A DNA stretch of 64,000 bases from Hyphomicrobiales bacterium (GCA_017302635.1 JAFLCX010000002.1:682501-746500), one strand, 5' to 3'; positions 16,118 to 26,424 are shown, counted from the stretch's first letter. Numbers and translations: made by a program. The notes: generated by a model not told the origin, from the letters alone.

Positions 16118-18727
16118 ATGTTGAAGGAGAGCCCAGTCGGTCCGCCCATCGACCGCAGCCATCGGCATGGAAGCCCCGTGCTGTTGCTGTTGGTGACTCT
16201 GATTGTCGTTGGCGCAGTGCTCTCCCTCGTGCTGTTGGACGAACAGCATCATGCCATGGTGATGACGTTGTTTCTGGCGGGGTTCGCCGCTCTGGGCGTG
16301 CTGGCGGCCTTTCTCTATGCGGTTGGAATTCTGCAATTTGCCGGCCGGGCCTCACGCAACGATGTGACCAAGGCCATCGTCGACGGGGCAGGGGAGGGGC
16401 ATCTCGTTCTCGATCGCGAGGGCAAGGTACTCTATGCCAACGCGACCTATCAGGCGTTTTGCGGGGGGCAGCCCGGGCGCGCTGCCAGCATCAGGCCGGT
16501 CGAGCGGCTCTTCTCCGGCTCTTCGGATGTCAGTGAAGCGGTTTACCGGCTGGCGCAGGCAGCGCGCGAGGGGCGCGGCGCCACCGAAATCATCCGGCTC
16601 GTACCGGCGCTTTCGGGCGGCGGCACCTATGGCTGGTATCGCGTGCGCGTGCGGCCCCTTGCGCGTCGTGACGGCGACAGCGCGCTGCACTGGACCGTTT
16701 TCGATGTCACGCGCGACCGAGAGAAACACGAGAACGAGTTTCAGGAGCTTCAGGAGGCCATTTCCTACCTCGATTCCGCTCCGGCCGGTTTCTTCTCGAC
16801 CCGTCCTGAAGGGCGCATCCTCTACATCAATGCCACGATGGCCGATTGGCTTGACTATGATCTCGCCGAGATTGCTGATCGGACACTGGAGGTCAAAGAC
16901 ATCGTAGCCTCGGGCGGCGAAGCGCTGCTCGCGGCGATTCAGGGCCAGCCCGGCGCTGTGCGCACGGAGACGATCGATCTCGATCTCAAGCGGAAGGGTG
17001 GGCAGCGTTTGCCGGTGCGGCTTCTGCATCGGGTGGCCTTTGCGGCCGACGGCACGGCCGGCGTGTCGCGGACACTCGTGCTCAATCGCAGCCAGGGGCA
17101 GGATGGCGCGGAGGCCTCGCGCGCCGCCGAAGTGCGTTTTGCGCGTTTCTTCAATACCTCGCCCTTTGCGGTGGCGACGCTGAATCGCAACGGCAACGTC
17201 GAGAGCACGAATGTGCGGTTTGCGGGCTTCTTTCCAAGCCAGCCCAGTTCGTCTCCGCGTGATCTCGCCAGCCTCATCGCCCCCATTGATCGTGCGAAAG
17301 TGGACGCGGCCTTTGCCGCGGCACGAGACGGCTTCGGAGATATCGAACCGGTCGACGCGGTGCTGGCTGGCGAAGGCGGGCGCTCGGCCCGCTTCTTCTT
17401 CGTTCCCGCCGGTTCATCGGAGAACAGCAACGAGACGGTGATTGTCTATGCGATTGAAACAACAGATGAAAAGAAGCTTCAGGAGCAGCTTTTCCAATCG
17501 ATGAAAATGAACGCGGTCGGCCAACTGGCCGGCGGCGTTGCGCATGATTTCAACAATCACCTGCAGGCCATTGTCGGCTTTGCCGATCTGCTTGCGGGGA
17601 ATTTCCGCGCGACGGATCCGCGTCATCAGGATGTGATGCAGATCAAGAATTCCGCCAATCGGGCGAAGAGCCTGGTGCGTCAGTTGCTGGCCTTTTCGCG
17701 CCAGCAGACCCTGCTTCCCGAGACCATCGACCTTGGCGAGCGCCTCGGCGAGTTGAACGCCATGCTCAAGCGCTCGATCGGGCCCAATGTCGAACTCGAT
17801 ATCCGTCACGGCCGTGATTTATGGCCGAGCTTCGCCGACCCCGCCTCCTTCGACAACATGATCATCAACCTTGCCGTGAATGCGCGCGATGCCATGCCCG
17901 AAGGCGGGCAGTTGATCATCCGCACCGCCAATGTTCCAGCGGCGGAATCGGAGCAAGTTCAGGTCGAGGGCATGAAGCGCGGCGACTATGTGCTCGTCGA
18001 GGTTTCCGATACCGGCATGGGCATGTCGCCCGAAGTCCGCAGGAAGATTTTCGAGCCTTTCTTCACCACCAAGGAAGTGGGGCGTGGAACGGGGTTGGGC
18101 CTGTCTTCGGTCTATGGCTTCATCAGCCAGTCCAATGGCTACATTGATTGCCTTTCCGAGCTTGGAAAGGGCACGACATTCCGGATTTTCCTGCCACGGC
18201 ATTCGCCGCGCGACGGCGATCTGCTGACGACGGTAACGGCAACGGAACCTGCGACCGAAACAAAGCCTGAAGAGCCCGCATCGGCTCCCCGGTCATTGCC
18301 GGCACATGTCGCGGCTTCTGGCTCCTCGGAGAAGCCTGTGATGGCGGATCTCACAGGCACCGGCACGATCCTGCTGGTGGAGGACGAGGATGCTGTGCGC
18401 AATTTCGGTGCCCGTGCCCTGCGGTCGCGTGGCTACACAGTGATCGAGGCGCAATCGGGACTGGATGCGCTGTCGCAGCTTGAAGATCACGATCTCGATG
18501 ACATTGATCTCGTGGTCTCCGACGTCGTGATGCCGGAAATGGATGGCCCATCCCTGTTGCGCGAATTGCGCTCCCGGAAACCGGAAATCCGCGTGATCTT
18601 TGTTTCGGGCTATGCCGAGGAGGCATTCCGCAAGAATCTGCCCGAGGGCCAGCAATTCGATTTCCTGCCCAAGCCGTTCGGGCTCAAGCAGCTCGTCGAG
18701 GCGGTCAAGCGCGTGATGGCCGCATAG
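16118..18727 (+). CDS. cckA: Hybrid histidine kinase CckA
   Basis: CckA is the membrane hybrid kinase/phosphatase that, through ChpT, sets CtrA phosphorylation and so controls cell cycle and motility. The 869-residue product has two transmembrane helices (about residues 20-40 and 47-72), PAS-like sensory regions (about 90-210, 220-330 and 340-450), a HisKA domain with the phosphorylated His476 in AHDFNN, an ATPase domain with [14 protein letters not shown] and the G boxes DTGMGM and [13 protein letters not shown], and a C-terminal receiver with phospho-acceptor Asp802 ([12 protein letters not shown]). An intact receiver rules out a simple kinase. It sits directly after flhB, near two CtrA-like boxes. 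Confidence 0.93.
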   Translation: MLKESPVGPPIDRSHRHGSPVLLLLVTLIVVGAVLSLVLLDEQHHAMVMTLFLAGFAALGVLAAFLYAVGILQFAGRASRNDVTKAIVDGAGEGHLVLDREGKVLYANATYQAFCGGQPGRAASIRPVERLFSGSSDVSEAVYRLAQAAREGRGATEIIRLVPALSGGGTYGWYRVRVRPLARRDGDSALHWTVFDVTRDREKHENEFQELQEAISYLDSAPAGFFSTRPEGRILYINATMADWLDYDLAEIADRTLEVKDIVASGGEALLAAIQGQPGAVRTETIDLDLKRKGGQRLPVRLLHRVAFAADGTAGVSRTLVLNRSQGQDGAEASRAAEVRFARFFNTSPFAVATLNRNGNVESTNVRFAGFFPSQPSSSPRDLASLIAPIDRAKVDAAFAAARDGFGDIEPVDAVLAGEGGRSARFFFVPAGSSENSNETVIVYAIETTDEKKLQEQLFQSMKMNAVGQLAGGVAHDFNNHLQAIVGFADLLAGNFRATDPRHQDVMQIKNSANRAKSLVRQLLAFSRQQTLLPETIDLGERLGELNAMLKRSIGPNVELDIRHGRDLWPSFADPASFDNMIINLAVNARDAMPEGGQLIIRTANVPAAESEQVQVEGMKRGDYVLVEVSDTGMGMSPEVRRKIFEPFFTTKEVGRGTGLGLSSVYGFISQSNGYIDCLSELGKGTTFRIFLPRHSPRDGDLLTTVTATEPATETKPEEPASAPRSLPAHVAASGSSEKPVMADLTGTGTILLVEDEDAVRNFGARALRSRGYTVIEAQSGLDALSQLEDHDLDDIDLVVSDVVMPEMDGPSLLRELRSRKPEIRVIFVSGYAEEAFRKNLPEGQQFDFLPKPFGLKQLVEAVKRVMAA

Positions 18728-18781
18728 ACGGGGTGAAACGCCAACACGCCGCAGGCCGGGGATCGGCGCCATGCGGGATGC

Positions 18782-19768
18782 TCAGAAAATCATGCCGCCA
18801 TCATAGGCCGCCGCGATCCGACCGAGGGCCGCGCGTGCCGCATCGTCCAGCGGCAAAGGCTCATCCGGCACAGCCTGCAGCCCCTTGCGCGGAAAATCCG
18901 CCCTTCCCCGGAGCAAAGCCCGCAGGGCCGGGCCACGCTCCATTCCATCCGGACCAGCCGATCTTTCAAGCAATGTCCGGATCAACGCGGGTGGCATATC
19001 CGGCAGGCTGGCGAAAAGCCCGGCGATCAATCGGCGGGCGAGTTCTGAGTCGGGATGCTCGGCGCTCTCGCCCGCACGCCCGAATTCGTAGAGATGCTTC
19101 ACGCAATCCCACGGCGCCGGCGATTTCGGGAAACGTGCAGCCAGCGCGGCATGCTCGCGCGCCACGTAGAACCGGTTGAGTTCGTCCTGAAGGGTGAGGA
19201 TGTAGTCTGCTGACAGGAGCATCGGCTCCCACTCGGCCGAAACATCGGTCATGCTACCCGGCGCAACAGCTTCAATACACATCACGCGGGGACGATGACG
19301 TTTGAGGTCGAGTCCGGCAAGAACCGCGCCTTCCGCCCCCTCCACATCGATCTTGAGAAAATCGATGGTGCTGAACCCGTTCTCATCGAGCAGCCCGGAC
19401 AGGCGCCGAATCGGCAATCGCTCGGTCTTGTAGCTGACCCCGAATTCGCCCGCTCCTTTCGCGTGTTGCTCTACAATTGTCGAGAAACCATGCAATCTCT
19501 CAACCCGGTGGAACTCCACTTCGCCGTCTCGATCACCAACGGGAAATGCAGCCACGACATCACGGGGCCGGATGCTGGCATACAGCCGGGCCAGCGACTG
19601 TTGCGGCTCGACAATCAGACCACGCCAGCCCCGAAGGTAAAAATGGAAGCTGACATTGTCCGCAACCGGATGCCCGCCTCCAACATCCACATAAATCCCG
19701 CGTTCAGCATCGGAAAACACGAGATCAAGGTGATAATCCTCAAGACGCTGTGCGTAGGAAAGTTTCAT
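18782..19768 (-). CDS. FkbM-family methyltransferase
   Basis: The 328-residue product looks like an S-adenosylmethionine-dependent O-methyltransferase of the FkbM family, which often act on sugars or lipids of the cell surface. Seen in the sequence are the cofactor-binding strand GIYVDVGGGHPVADNVSFHFY, the second strand GLIVEPQQ, and the acidic LKIDVEGAEGAVLAGLD typical of FkbM proteins. The C-terminal 130 residues are helical and not recognised. The ATG at 19768 gives MKLSYAQRLEDYHLDL; an upstream in-frame start at 19813 is less likely. The substrate cannot be read from context: its neighbours are cckA and recA, on the other strand. Confidence 0.75.
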   Translation of the reverse strand: MKLSYAQRLEDYHLDLVFSDAERGIYVDVGGGHPVADNVSFHFYLRGWRGLIVEPQQSLARLYASIRPRDVVAAFPVGDRDGEVEFHRVERLHGFSTIVEQHAKGAGEFGVSYKTERLPIRRLSGLLDENGFSTIDFLKIDVEGAEGAVLAGLDLKRHRPRVMCIEAVAPGSMTDVSAEWEPMLLSADYILTLQDELNRFYVAREHAALAARFPKSPAPWDCVKHLYEFGRAGESAEHPDSELARRLIAGLFASLPDMPPALIRTLLERSAGPDGMERGPALRALLRGRADFPRKGLQAVPDEPLPLDDAARAALGRIAAAYDGGMIF

Positions 19769-19833
19769 GTCGGGGTGCACCTGCCTGCGTTCAGACCCTA
19801 GGCGAGCGCACACTTGAAGGCAAGCCCGAAAGT

Positions 19834-19878
19834 GAACAAAAAAAGAACTTTACAATGAGAACAAAAGAAGAATATTCT
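19834..19878 (+). promoter_or_regulatory. recA promoter with two LexA (SOS) boxes
   Basis: A perfect GAAC-N7-GAAC (19834-19848), the LexA site of Rhizobiales-type alphaproteobacteria, is followed by a second, one-mismatch copy GAAC-N7-GAAT (19859-19873). They straddle a plausible promoter: TTTACA (19849-19854), 18-base spacer, TATTCT (19873-19878). LexA on either box would block RNA polymerase. Confidence 0.8.
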
Positions 19879-19919
19879 TTGTGTTGAAGCGAGTAAGTCA
19901 TTCGCATAAGGAGGGTTCA

Positions 19920-20990
19920 GTGACGCATCCCCAGCTCCGCCTCGTGGAAGGTTCCTCTATGGACAAGACCAAAGCACTCGACGCGGCCCTCTCTCAGATC
20001 GAGCGGGCTTTCGGCAAAGGCTCGATCATGCGTCTCGGGCAGCAGAAGGTGCTCGAGATTGAAACCATTCCAACGGGCTCTCTGGGGCTCGACATCGCGC
20101 TCGGCGTCGGTGGATTGCCGCGTGGTCGCGTGATCGAGATCTTTGGTCCCGAATCGTCAGGCAAAACCACATTGGCGCTTCACACTGTGGCCGAAGCTCA
20201 GAAACTGGGTGGCGTGTCGGCGTTTATCGATGCCGAGCATGCGCTCGATCCGGTTTATGCGCGCAAGCTGGGCGTCAATCTCGACAATCTCTTGATTTCC
20301 CAGCCCGATACCGGTGAGCAGGCGCTGGAGATCGCGGATACGCTGGTCCGGTCCGGCGCCGTTGATGTTCTGGTCGTCGACTCGGTTGCAGCCCTGACGC
20401 CCAAGGCTGAAATCGAAGGCGAGATGGGGGATGTCCAGCCCGGCATGCAGGCGAGACTGATGAGTCAGGCGCTGCGAAAGCTGACAGCTTCCATTTCGCG
20501 CTCCAATACGATGGTGATTTTCATCAACCAGATCCGCATGAAGATCGGCGTGATGTATGGCAGCCCTGAAACGACGACGGGTGGCAATGCCTTGAAGTTT
20601 TACGCTTCGGTGCGTCTGGATATCCGACGAATCGGATCGATCAAGGAGCGCGAGGATGTTGTCGGCAACACGACGCGGGTGAAGGTGGTAAAAAACAAGG
20701 TTGCGCCGCCCTTCAAGCAGGTCGAGTTCGACATCATGTATGGCGAGGGCGTATCCAAAATGGGCGAATTGGTCGATCTCGGGGTCAAGGCGGGGATCGT
20801 GGAAAAGTCCGGGGCCTGGTTTTCCTATGATAGCCAGCGCCTTGGTCAGGGCCGCGAAAACGCAAAGCTCTTTCTCAAGCAGAATCCGGAGGTCGCCGGA
20901 CGCATCGAACAAATGCTCCGGCAGAATGCTGGTCTGATCGCTTCGACGATTTTCGATGGCACGCCTGAGGACGAGTCCGGAGAGGCATGA
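19920..20990 (+). CDS. recA: Recombinase RecA
   Basis: RecA coats single-stranded DNA, drives homologous strand exchange and triggers LexA self-cleavage. The 356-residue product has the Walker A box GPESSGKTT (residues 76-84), the Walker B region [11 protein letters not shown], and loops L1/L2 with [19 protein letters not shown] and [27 protein letters not shown]. The GTG at 19920 was chosen because AAGGAGG lies 6 bases upstream and the resulting head ([13 protein letters not shown]) matches the LRLVE head of rhizobial RecA. An internal ATG at 19959 would lose this. Two LexA boxes precede it. Confidence 0.98.
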   Translation: MTHPQLRLVEGSSMDKTKALDAALSQIERAFGKGSIMRLGQQKVLEIETIPTGSLGLDIALGVGGLPRGRVIEIFGPESSGKTTLALHTVAEAQKLGGVSAFIDAEHALDPVYARKLGVNLDNLLISQPDTGEQALEIADTLVRSGAVDVLVVDSVAALTPKAEIEGEMGDVQPGMQARLMSQALRKLTASISRSNTMVIFINQIRMKIGVMYGSPETTTGGNALKFYASVRLDIRRIGSIKEREDVVGNTTRVKVVKNKVAPPFKQVEFDIMYGEGVSKMGELVDLGVKAGIVEKSGAWFSYDSQRLGQGRENAKLFLKQNPEVAGRIEQMLRQNAGLIASTIFDGTPEDESGEA

Positions 20991-21023
20991 CAAGAGTTTC
21001 CTCCTCTCTGTGCTGAGGGGCGT

Positions 21024-21046
21024 GGACAGCGCGGTGTGCGCTGTCT
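21024..21046 (+). other. Hairpin between recA and alaS
   Basis: A perfect 8-bp stem (21025-21032 with 21038-21045) with a five-base loop lies 34 bases after the recA stop and about 75 bases before alaS. No U-run follows, so it may be a weak or Rho-assisted terminator, a processing stem, or a leader element of alaS. Only the structure is seen. Confidence 0.4.
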
Positions 21047-21120
21047 AGAAGCGATCGAAAATCCTGCTGATATGCGCTGGGCAGGAAACAGGGATTGGCT
21101 TCGCGCTGAAGGTTCTCGAC

Positions 21121-23781
21121 ATGGCGAGCGTGAGTGATATTCGGTCGACGTTCCTCGGGTATTTCGGGAGGCACGAGCATGCAATCGTGCCGTCATCCCC
21201 TCTTGTTCCCCGGAATGATCCGACATTGATGTTCACGACTGCCGGCATGGTGCAGTTCAAGAACATCTTCACGGGCCTTGAGACCCGGAGTTACAGGCGT
21301 GCGGCGACGGCGCAGAAATGCGTGCGTGCCGGCGGCAAGCACAACGACCTGGATAACGTTGGTTACACGGCGCGCCACCACACATTCTTTGAAATGTTGG
21401 GGAATTTCTCCTTTGGTGACTATTTCAAGGAAGAGGCGATCACTCTCGCCTGGAATTTGGTCACACGCGAATATGGGCTGCCGAAGGAGAAGCTTCTCGT
21501 CACGGTCTACCATACAGACGATGAGGCTTTCGGGTTCTGGAAAAAGATCGCAGGTCTTTCAGATGACCGGATTATCCGGATCAGCACATCGGACAATTTC
21601 TGGGCCATGGGTGATACCGGCCCTTGCGGCCCATGTTCGGAAATATTCTTCGATCATGGACCGAGCATCGCCGGTGGACCGCCGGGATCCGATGAGGCTG
21701 ATGGCGATCGTTTCATCGAGATCTGGAATCTCGTTTTCATGCAGTTTGAGCAGATGGCGGATGGAACACGCCTGAATTTGCCCCGACCTTCGATCGATAC
21801 CGGAATGGGGCTAGAGCGTATTTCGGCGGTCCTTCAGGGCACGCATGACAATTACCGTATTGATATCATGCGAAATCTCATTCTCGCCGTGGCGCAGGCG
21901 ACGGGTGTTGATCCAGATGGAGCGCAATCGGCGTCGCATCGCGTCATCGCAGATCACTTGCGCGCATCTGCCTTTCTCGTAGCCGACGGTGTGCTGCCAT
22001 CGAATGAGGGACGCGGCTATGTTCTCCGGCGCATCATGCGGCGCGGCATGCGGCATGCTCATATGCTCGGCGCGAAAGAACCCTTGATGCACAAGTTGGT
22101 GCCTGTGCTCGTGCGCGATATGGGGCAGGCTTATCCGGAATTGCTGCGAGCGGAAGCCCTCATCACTGAGACATTGAAGCTGGAAGAAACACGGTTTCGC
22201 AACACGCTGGAGCGCGGCATCGGCTTGCTGGAAGCCGAGGTTTCCAAGCTTGGAGACGGTCAGGTTTTTTCCGGAGAGACGGCTTTCCGGCTGTATGACA
22301 CGTTTGGTTTTCCTCTCGATCTCACGCAGGATGCGTTGCGCGCCAGGCGGATCAGCGTAGATGTCGAGGCTTTTAATGCTGCCATGGCCCGGCAGAAGGC
22401 CGAGGCACGCGCGCACTGGTCGGGGTCGGGTGAAGCAGCCAATGAGGCTATCTGGTTTCAGGTTCGTGATCAGGTCGGCGCAACCGAATTTCTTGGCTAC
22501 GGGACTGAGGAAGCGGAAGGTGTTGTCACGGCCATCGTGGCGAGCGGCAGGTCGGTGGATAGCGGGCAGGGCGAGTTGGCGCTCACGCTCAATCAGTCCC
22601 CGTTTTATGCCGAGAGCGGCGGCCAGGTTGGTGATCAGGGCATGATCATCGGCGACGGGTTTCGTTTTCGCGTGCAGGATACCTTGAAGCGCGCGGGTGA
22701 TGTGATCGTGCATCTGGGGCAGGTGGAGGACGGAGCGGTTGCCGTTGGGAAGCCCGCTTTCCTGCGGGTTGATCATGCCCGTCGCAGCGCCATTCGCGCC
22801 AACCATTCCGCAACCCACTTGCTGCATGAAGCCTTGCGCCAGGTTCTGGGTGACCACGTTGCGCAGAAGGGCTCATTGGTTGAGCCCGAGCGGCTTCGGT
22901 TTGATATCTCGCACCCGAAGCCGATTTCGACCGAGGAGCTAGAGCGTGTCGAGGACATCACCAACGCGATCATCCTGCGCAACGAGCCGGTTGAAACGCG
23001 GTTGATGGCGGTGGACGACGCGATTGCCTCAGGCGCTCGCGCACTCTTTGGCGAGAAGTATGGCGATGAAGTCCGGGTTGTTTCCATGGGCACGGTGGAT
23101 CAGGCCGATGGCAGCACGAAGCCGTATTCCATCGAGCTTTGCGGCGGCACTCATGCCGGTCGCACGGGCGATATCGGGCTGGTTGCCGTGCTGGGCGAGG
23201 GGGCAGTGTCTGCGGGTGTGCGACGCATCGAGGCCATGACAGGCACGGCGGCGCGCCGGTATCTCAACGAGCAGGCAAAGCGGCTTCGGCAGGTGGCGCA
23301 GGCGCTCCGTGCCGGGGTGGATGAGGTTGCCGACCGCGCGAGCCAATTGGCGGATGAGCGGCGCAAGCTCGATCGCGATTTGTCCGAAGCGCGCCGGAAG
23401 CTGGCCATGGGCGGCGGCGGCGGCGAGCAGGCGGATACGGTTGAGAAGCTCGGGGCGGTTTCGTTTGTCGGCCGGCAGGTGGAAGGTATCGAAGCGAAGG
23501 ACCTCAAAGGGCTTGTCGATCAGCAGAAATCGAAGATCGGTGCTGGCGTCGTCGCTTTGGGTGTCGTGGGGGCCGATGGTCGCGCCGGTTTGGTTGTTGG
23601 CGTAACCGCCGATCTTTCAGCGAGGATCAGCGCCGTGGATCTGGTGCGGATTGGCTCGGAATGTCTCGGCGGGAAGGGCGGCGGCGGGCGTCCGGATATG
23701 GCGCAGGCCGGGGGACCTGATGGCTCGCGCATGGGTGAGGCATTGGCAGCCATCCGCGCCCGCGTGGCCGAAATGGCGTGA
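21121..23781 (+). CDS. alaS: Alanine-tRNA ligase AlaS
   Basis: AlaS charges tRNA-Ala and edits mis-acylated Ser and Gly. At 886 residues it is the usual length. The class II catalytic core is at the N-terminus ([70 protein letters not shown]). The editing domain has the zinc-type motif [11 protein letters not shown] and [13 protein letters not shown], and the C-terminal part has coiled coil and the glycine-rich [16 protein letters not shown]. All key segments are intact. It follows recA on the same strand with a 130-base gap, an arrangement common in alphaproteobacteria. Confidence 0.98.
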   Translation: MASVSDIRSTFLGYFGRHEHAIVPSSPLVPRNDPTLMFTTAGMVQFKNIFTGLETRSYRRAATAQKCVRAGGKHNDLDNVGYTARHHTFFEMLGNFSFGDYFKEEAITLAWNLVTREYGLPKEKLLVTVYHTDDEAFGFWKKIAGLSDDRIIRISTSDNFWAMGDTGPCGPCSEIFFDHGPSIAGGPPGSDEADGDRFIEIWNLVFMQFEQMADGTRLNLPRPSIDTGMGLERISAVLQGTHDNYRIDIMRNLILAVAQATGVDPDGAQSASHRVIADHLRASAFLVADGVLPSNEGRGYVLRRIMRRGMRHAHMLGAKEPLMHKLVPVLVRDMGQAYPELLRAEALITETLKLEETRFRNTLERGIGLLEAEVSKLGDGQVFSGETAFRLYDTFGFPLDLTQDALRARRISVDVEAFNAAMARQKAEARAHWSGSGEAANEAIWFQVRDQVGATEFLGYGTEEAEGVVTAIVASGRSVDSGQGELALTLNQSPFYAESGGQVGDQGMIIGDGFRFRVQDTLKRAGDVIVHLGQVEDGAVAVGKPAFLRVDHARRSAIRANHSATHLLHEALRQVLGDHVAQKGSLVEPERLRFDISHPKPISTEELERVEDITNAIILRNEPVETRLMAVDDAIASGARALFGEKYGDEVRVVSMGTVDQADGSTKPYSIELCGGTHAGRTGDIGLVAVLGEGAVSAGVRRIEAMTGTAARRYLNEQAKRLRQVAQALRAGVDEVADRASQLADERRKLDRDLSEARRKLAMGGGGGEQADTVEKLGAVSFVGRQVEGIEAKDLKGLVDQQKSKIGAGVVALGVVGADGRAGLVVGVTADLSARISAVDLVRIGSECLGGKGGGGRPDMAQAGGPDGSRMGEALAAIRARVAEMA

Positions 23782-23787
23782 GCATCG

Positions 23788-23819
23788 ACCGGGTGGCGCA
23801 AGCGTCGTCCCCCGGTTTT
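23788..23819 (+). terminator. Possible alaS terminator
   Basis: ACCGGG (23788-23793) pairs with CCCGGT (23811-23816), followed by TTTG. The 17-base loop and short U-run make it weak, but it is the only stem in the 96-base gap before the TetR gene promoter. Confidence 0.35.
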
Positions 23820-23877
23820 GGAAACATCTGAACGAGATGAGTGGCGATACCTCGTTGCGGGGTAGAGCAGTCGGTGC

Positions 23878-23907
23878 TTGACAAAAATACCAACCGGTTG
23901 GTATCTT
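23878..23907 (+). promoter_or_regulatory. TetR-gene promoter with embedded 18-bp palindromic operator
   Basis: A consensus -35 TTGACA (23878-23883) and a -10 TATCTT (23902-23907) are separated by 18 bases. The spacer is occupied by the perfect palindrome ATACCAACCGGTTGGTAT (23887-23904). A dimeric repressor bound there would occlude the promoter, so the downstream TetR protein most likely represses its own cassette. Confidence 0.8.
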
Positions 23908-23925
23908 TTCGAGCGAGGATACCTG

Positions 23926-24561
23926 ATGATGGCTCGCACCGGAACAGCCCGCGAAAAAATTCTGGATGCAGCCCTGAAGCTTGTCCGGGCCAAGGGCTTT
24001 TCAGCCACAAGCGTGGATGACCTTTGCGCAGAGGCGGGGGTTACCAAGGGTGCGTTTTTTCATCATTTTGCGAGCAAGGAGGCGCTTGGCGTCGCGGCAG
24101 CAGAGCATTGGTCGACGCTTACCACCAAGCTTTTCGCCGGTGCACCCTATCATCTCGTGGCGGACCCGCTGGAAAGGCTGCTCGCCTACCTCCAGTTCCG
24201 CCGCGATATCCTTCGTGGCGAACTGGCCGAGTTCACCTGTCTGGTCGGCACGATGGTGCAGGAGGTTTATGCCGAGCATCCCGCAATCGGCGCCGCCTGC
24301 CAGGCCTCGATTTCCGGCCATGCCGCGACTTTGGAGCCCGATATTGCCGCCGCCATGCGTGCGCGCGGCTGGGAGCCGGACGGTTCAGGAACAGGCTGGA
24401 GCGCTGCGAGCCTCGCGCTTCACACGCAGGCCGTGCTGCAAGGCGCCTTCATTCTGGCCAAGGCAAAGGGCGGGCCCGCCATCGCGGAGGAGAGCGTCGA
24501 TCACCTGAGCCGCTACATCCGGATGCTGTTCGGATCGTTGCAGACGAGGCCAACGAATTAG
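23926..24561 (+). CDS. TetR/AcrR-family transcriptional regulator
   Basis: A 211-residue one-domain repressor. Residues about 6-55 form the TetR helix-turn-helix (AREKILDAALKLVRAKGFSATSVDDLCAEAGVTKGAFFHHFASKEAL). The remainder is an all-helical ligand and dimer domain that I cannot assign to a ligand. The start is ATG 23926 or the adjacent ATG 23929, after GCGAGGAT; an earlier in-frame start at 23878 would overlap the promoter. It leads a four-gene cassette (SRPBCC, VOC and DUF1428 genes follow within 12-25 bases of each other) and sits just behind its probable operator. Confidence 0.9.
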   Translation: MMARTGTAREKILDAALKLVRAKGFSATSVDDLCAEAGVTKGAFFHHFASKEALGVAAAEHWSTLTTKLFAGAPYHLVADPLERLLAYLQFRRDILRGELAEFTCLVGTMVQEVYAEHPAIGAACQASISGHAATLEPDIAAAMRARGWEPDGSGTGWSAASLALHTQAVLQGAFILAKAKGGPAIAEESVDHLSRYIRMLFGSLQTRPTN

Positions 24562-24584
24562 CGCCCCGACCGGAGAAGAAAACC

Positions 24585-25028
24585 ATGCCCGGAACCGTAC
24601 GTTTTCACCGTGTGTTCGCTGCAAAGCCCGATAAAATCTATCGCGCCTTTCTGGAGCCCGATGCCATCGCGAGCTGGTTGCCACCCTACGGATTTCTCTG
24701 CACGGTTCACTTGCTCGAAGCGAAAGTTGGCGGCTCTCATCGCATGTCATTTCGCAATTTCACGACGGGCGAAATCCACTCCTTTGGTGGTGTCTACCTC
24801 GATCTCGTTCCGGGAAAGCGGATCGTCTACACCGACCGTTTCGATGACCCGAACCTGCCCGGCGAGATGAAAGTCACGGTCGCGCTGAAGGCTGTCTCGA
24901 CGGGAACAGAACTGACCATCGAGCAGAGCGGCATTCCAGACATGATACCACCTGAGGCCTGTTACCTCGGCTGGCAGGACTCGCTGCAAAAACTCGAAAA
25001 ACTCGTCTTGCCCGAGATCAGTCCATAA
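24585..25028 (+). CDS. SRPBCC/AHSA1-type ligand-binding protein
   Basis: A 147-residue protein of the START-like SRPBCC fold (activator of Hsp90 ATPase homologue 1 type), a helix-grip cavity that binds hydrophobic ligands. Visible family features: RVFAAKPDKIYRAFLEPDAIASWLPP at the N-terminus, the central MSFRNFTTGEIHSFGGVYLDLVPGKRIVYTDRF, and the C-terminal GWQDSLQKLEKLV. The ATG at 24585 follows GGAGAAGAAAACC. It is the second gene of the TetR cassette. The ligand is unknown. Confidence 0.85.
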   Translation: MPGTVRFHRVFAAKPDKIYRAFLEPDAIASWLPPYGFLCTVHLLEAKVGGSHRMSFRNFTTGEIHSFGGVYLDLVPGKRIVYTDRFDDPNLPGEMKVTVALKAVSTGTELTIEQSGIPDMIPPEACYLGWQDSLQKLEKLVLPEISP

Positions 25029-25045
25029 CCGGAGGAGATTTGCTC

Positions 25046-25519
25046 GTGGAAACGCTCACTCCCTGCCTCTGGTTCGATGGCAATGCCGAGGAAGCCGCGC
25101 GCTTCTACGCGTCGGTGATCCCGGATAGCCGCGTGGATGCAATTCACGCCGCACCCAGCGATTTTTACCCCTCCGGCAAGGCTGGTGAGGTTATCACCGT
25201 CGAGTTCACTTTGATGGGGCGCCCGTTTCTGGGGCTGAATGGCGGTCCGCTTTTCAGGTTCAATGAAGCGATCTCGCTCATGATCCCGGTGGAGACTCAA
25301 GGAGAGGTCGATCGCCTGTCCGATGCGCTTTCCACTGTGCCCGACGCCGAACAATGTGGCTGGGTAAAAGATCGCTTCGGCCTTTCCTGGCAGATCGTAC
25401 CGAAGCAGCTCATGCGGGCGATTGCGCACCCCGATCCCGCCCGCGCCAAACGCGCCTTCAACGCCATGATGGAGATGAAGCGCATCGATATCGCCACCAT
25501 CGAGCGGGCGGTTGCCTGA
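25046..25519 (+). CDS. VOC-fold PhnB-like protein
   Basis: A 157-residue member of the vicinal-oxygen-chelate superfamily, PhnB / '3-demethylubiquinone methyltransferase-like' branch. The hallmark segments are LTPCLWFDGNAEEAARFYASVIPDS near the N-terminus, LNGGPLFRFNEAISLMIPVETQ in the middle, and CGWVKDRFGLSWQIVPK near the end. The GTG at 25046 was chosen because GGAGGAG ends 8 bases upstream; a TTG at 25040 would be only 2 bases from it. This branch has no proven single reaction. It is the third gene of the TetR cassette. Confidence 0.83.
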   Translation: METLTPCLWFDGNAEEAARFYASVIPDSRVDAIHAAPSDFYPSGKAGEVITVEFTLMGRPFLGLNGGPLFRFNEAISLMIPVETQGEVDRLSDALSTVPDAEQCGWVKDRFGLSWQIVPKQLMRAIAHPDPARAKRAFNAMMEMKRIDIATIERAVA

Positions 25520-25543
25520 TCACCAAACACAAGGAGGAAAACC

Positions 25544-25897
25544 ATGACCTACATCGATGGATTTGTCGCCGCCGTGCCGAATGCGAATCGCGAAGCCTAC
25601 CTGAAGCACGCTGCCGAGATGGCCACGATCATGAAGGAGTTTGGCGCCCTGAAATCGGTCGAATGCTGGGGCGACGACGTGCCCGATGGCAAGCTCACTT
25701 CATTCCCGATGGCCGTGAAAAAGGAGGCCGACGAGACGGTTGTTTTCGCCTGGGTTGTCTGGTCTTCAAAGACTGCGCGCGATGGGGGCTGGGAGAAGAT
25801 GATGAAGGATCCGCGCATGCAGCCCGGCGCTAACCCGATGCCTTATGATGGCAAGCGCATGATCTATGGCGGCTTCGAGGTTGCGCTCGAGACGTGA
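25544..25897 (+). CDS. DUF1428-family protein (YbaA-like)
   Basis: A 117-residue protein matching the DUF1428 family in length and motifs: YIDGFVAAVPNANREAYLKHA at the start, ALKSVECWGDDVPDGKLTSFP, DETVVFAWVVWSSKTARD and the ending GKRMIYGGFEVAL. The fold is a ferredoxin-like small domain; biochemical function is unknown. It is the last gene of the TetR cassette, 24 bases after the VOC gene with AAGGAGG before the ATG, and converges with a thioesterase gene 12 bases away. Confidence 0.85.
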   Translation: MTYIDGFVAAVPNANREAYLKHAAEMATIMKEFGALKSVECWGDDVPDGKLTSFPMAVKKEADETVVFAWVVWSSKTARDGGWEKMMKDPRMQPGANPMPYDGKRMIYGGFEVALET

Positions 25898-25909
25898 TCG
25901 TGGATCCGC

Positions 25910-26371
25910 TCAAACTGCCGATTGATCCGGGCCGGTTTCCCTCAACTCTGGTTGAGCCTTGAGCAGGATGGCCCGGGTTTCTGGCGCAATGGGCGTCGAT
26001 TTCCGGCTTGCCTGATCGGTATAGGCCCAGATCACCTCGCCGGTGGCGCAGGCTTGTGCCTCGCCGGCCCGGAAAACGCCGAGCGAGAAGGTGAGGCTTG
26101 AGCGACCCATGCGGGCGACTCTCACGCCGACACTGAATTCGTCATCAAAATGCAGCGGTGCTTTGAATTCCACGCTCGCTTTCACGACATGGAAATCAGC
26201 GCCCGTCCGTTTGGCATCCGAGTAGCGCTCGTGGTCGAGCGCGCGGAAGAACTCGTGGATCGAGACATCGAAAAACGTCAGGTAATGCGCGTTGTAAACG
26301 ACGCCTTGCCCATCGATCTCCGAGTATCGCACGCGATAGGGGTGAAAGAACCGGAAGTCGCTGATCTGCAT
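25910..26371 (-). CDS. Acyl-CoA thioesterase of the 4-hydroxybenzoyl-CoA thioesterase (hot-dog) family
   Basis: A 153-residue hot-dog-fold thioesterase. The family signature is at the N-terminus: FHPYRVRYSEIDGQGVVYNAHYLTFFD, where the Asp of EIDGQGVV is the expected catalytic acid. Further conserved parts are the FKAPLHFDDEFSV strand and ATGEVIWAYTD. The ATG at 26371 was chosen because it puts the catalytic segment near the N-terminus; 55 in-frame codons upstream run into the icd terminator. It lies downstream of icd on the same strand, beyond icd's terminator. Substrate unknown. Confidence 0.85.
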   Translation of the reverse strand: MQISDFRFFHPYRVRYSEIDGQGVVYNAHYLTFFDVSIHEFFRALDHERYSDAKRTGADFHVVKASVEFKAPLHFDDEFSVGVRVARMGRSSLTFSLGVFRAGEAQACATGEVIWAYTDQASRKSTPIAPETRAILLKAQPELRETGPDQSAV

Positions 26372-26424
26372 GACGAACCCCGTCTTCCGGTCATTCTGCC
26401 GCGCCGGATGCTGTGCGACAAACG

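Noticed and set aside
24024..24584. A long frame that would fuse extra sequence to the SRPBCC protein
   Set aside because: It is out of frame with, and overlaps, the TetR gene. The SRPBCC protein has its own ribosome site and a family-length start at 24585.
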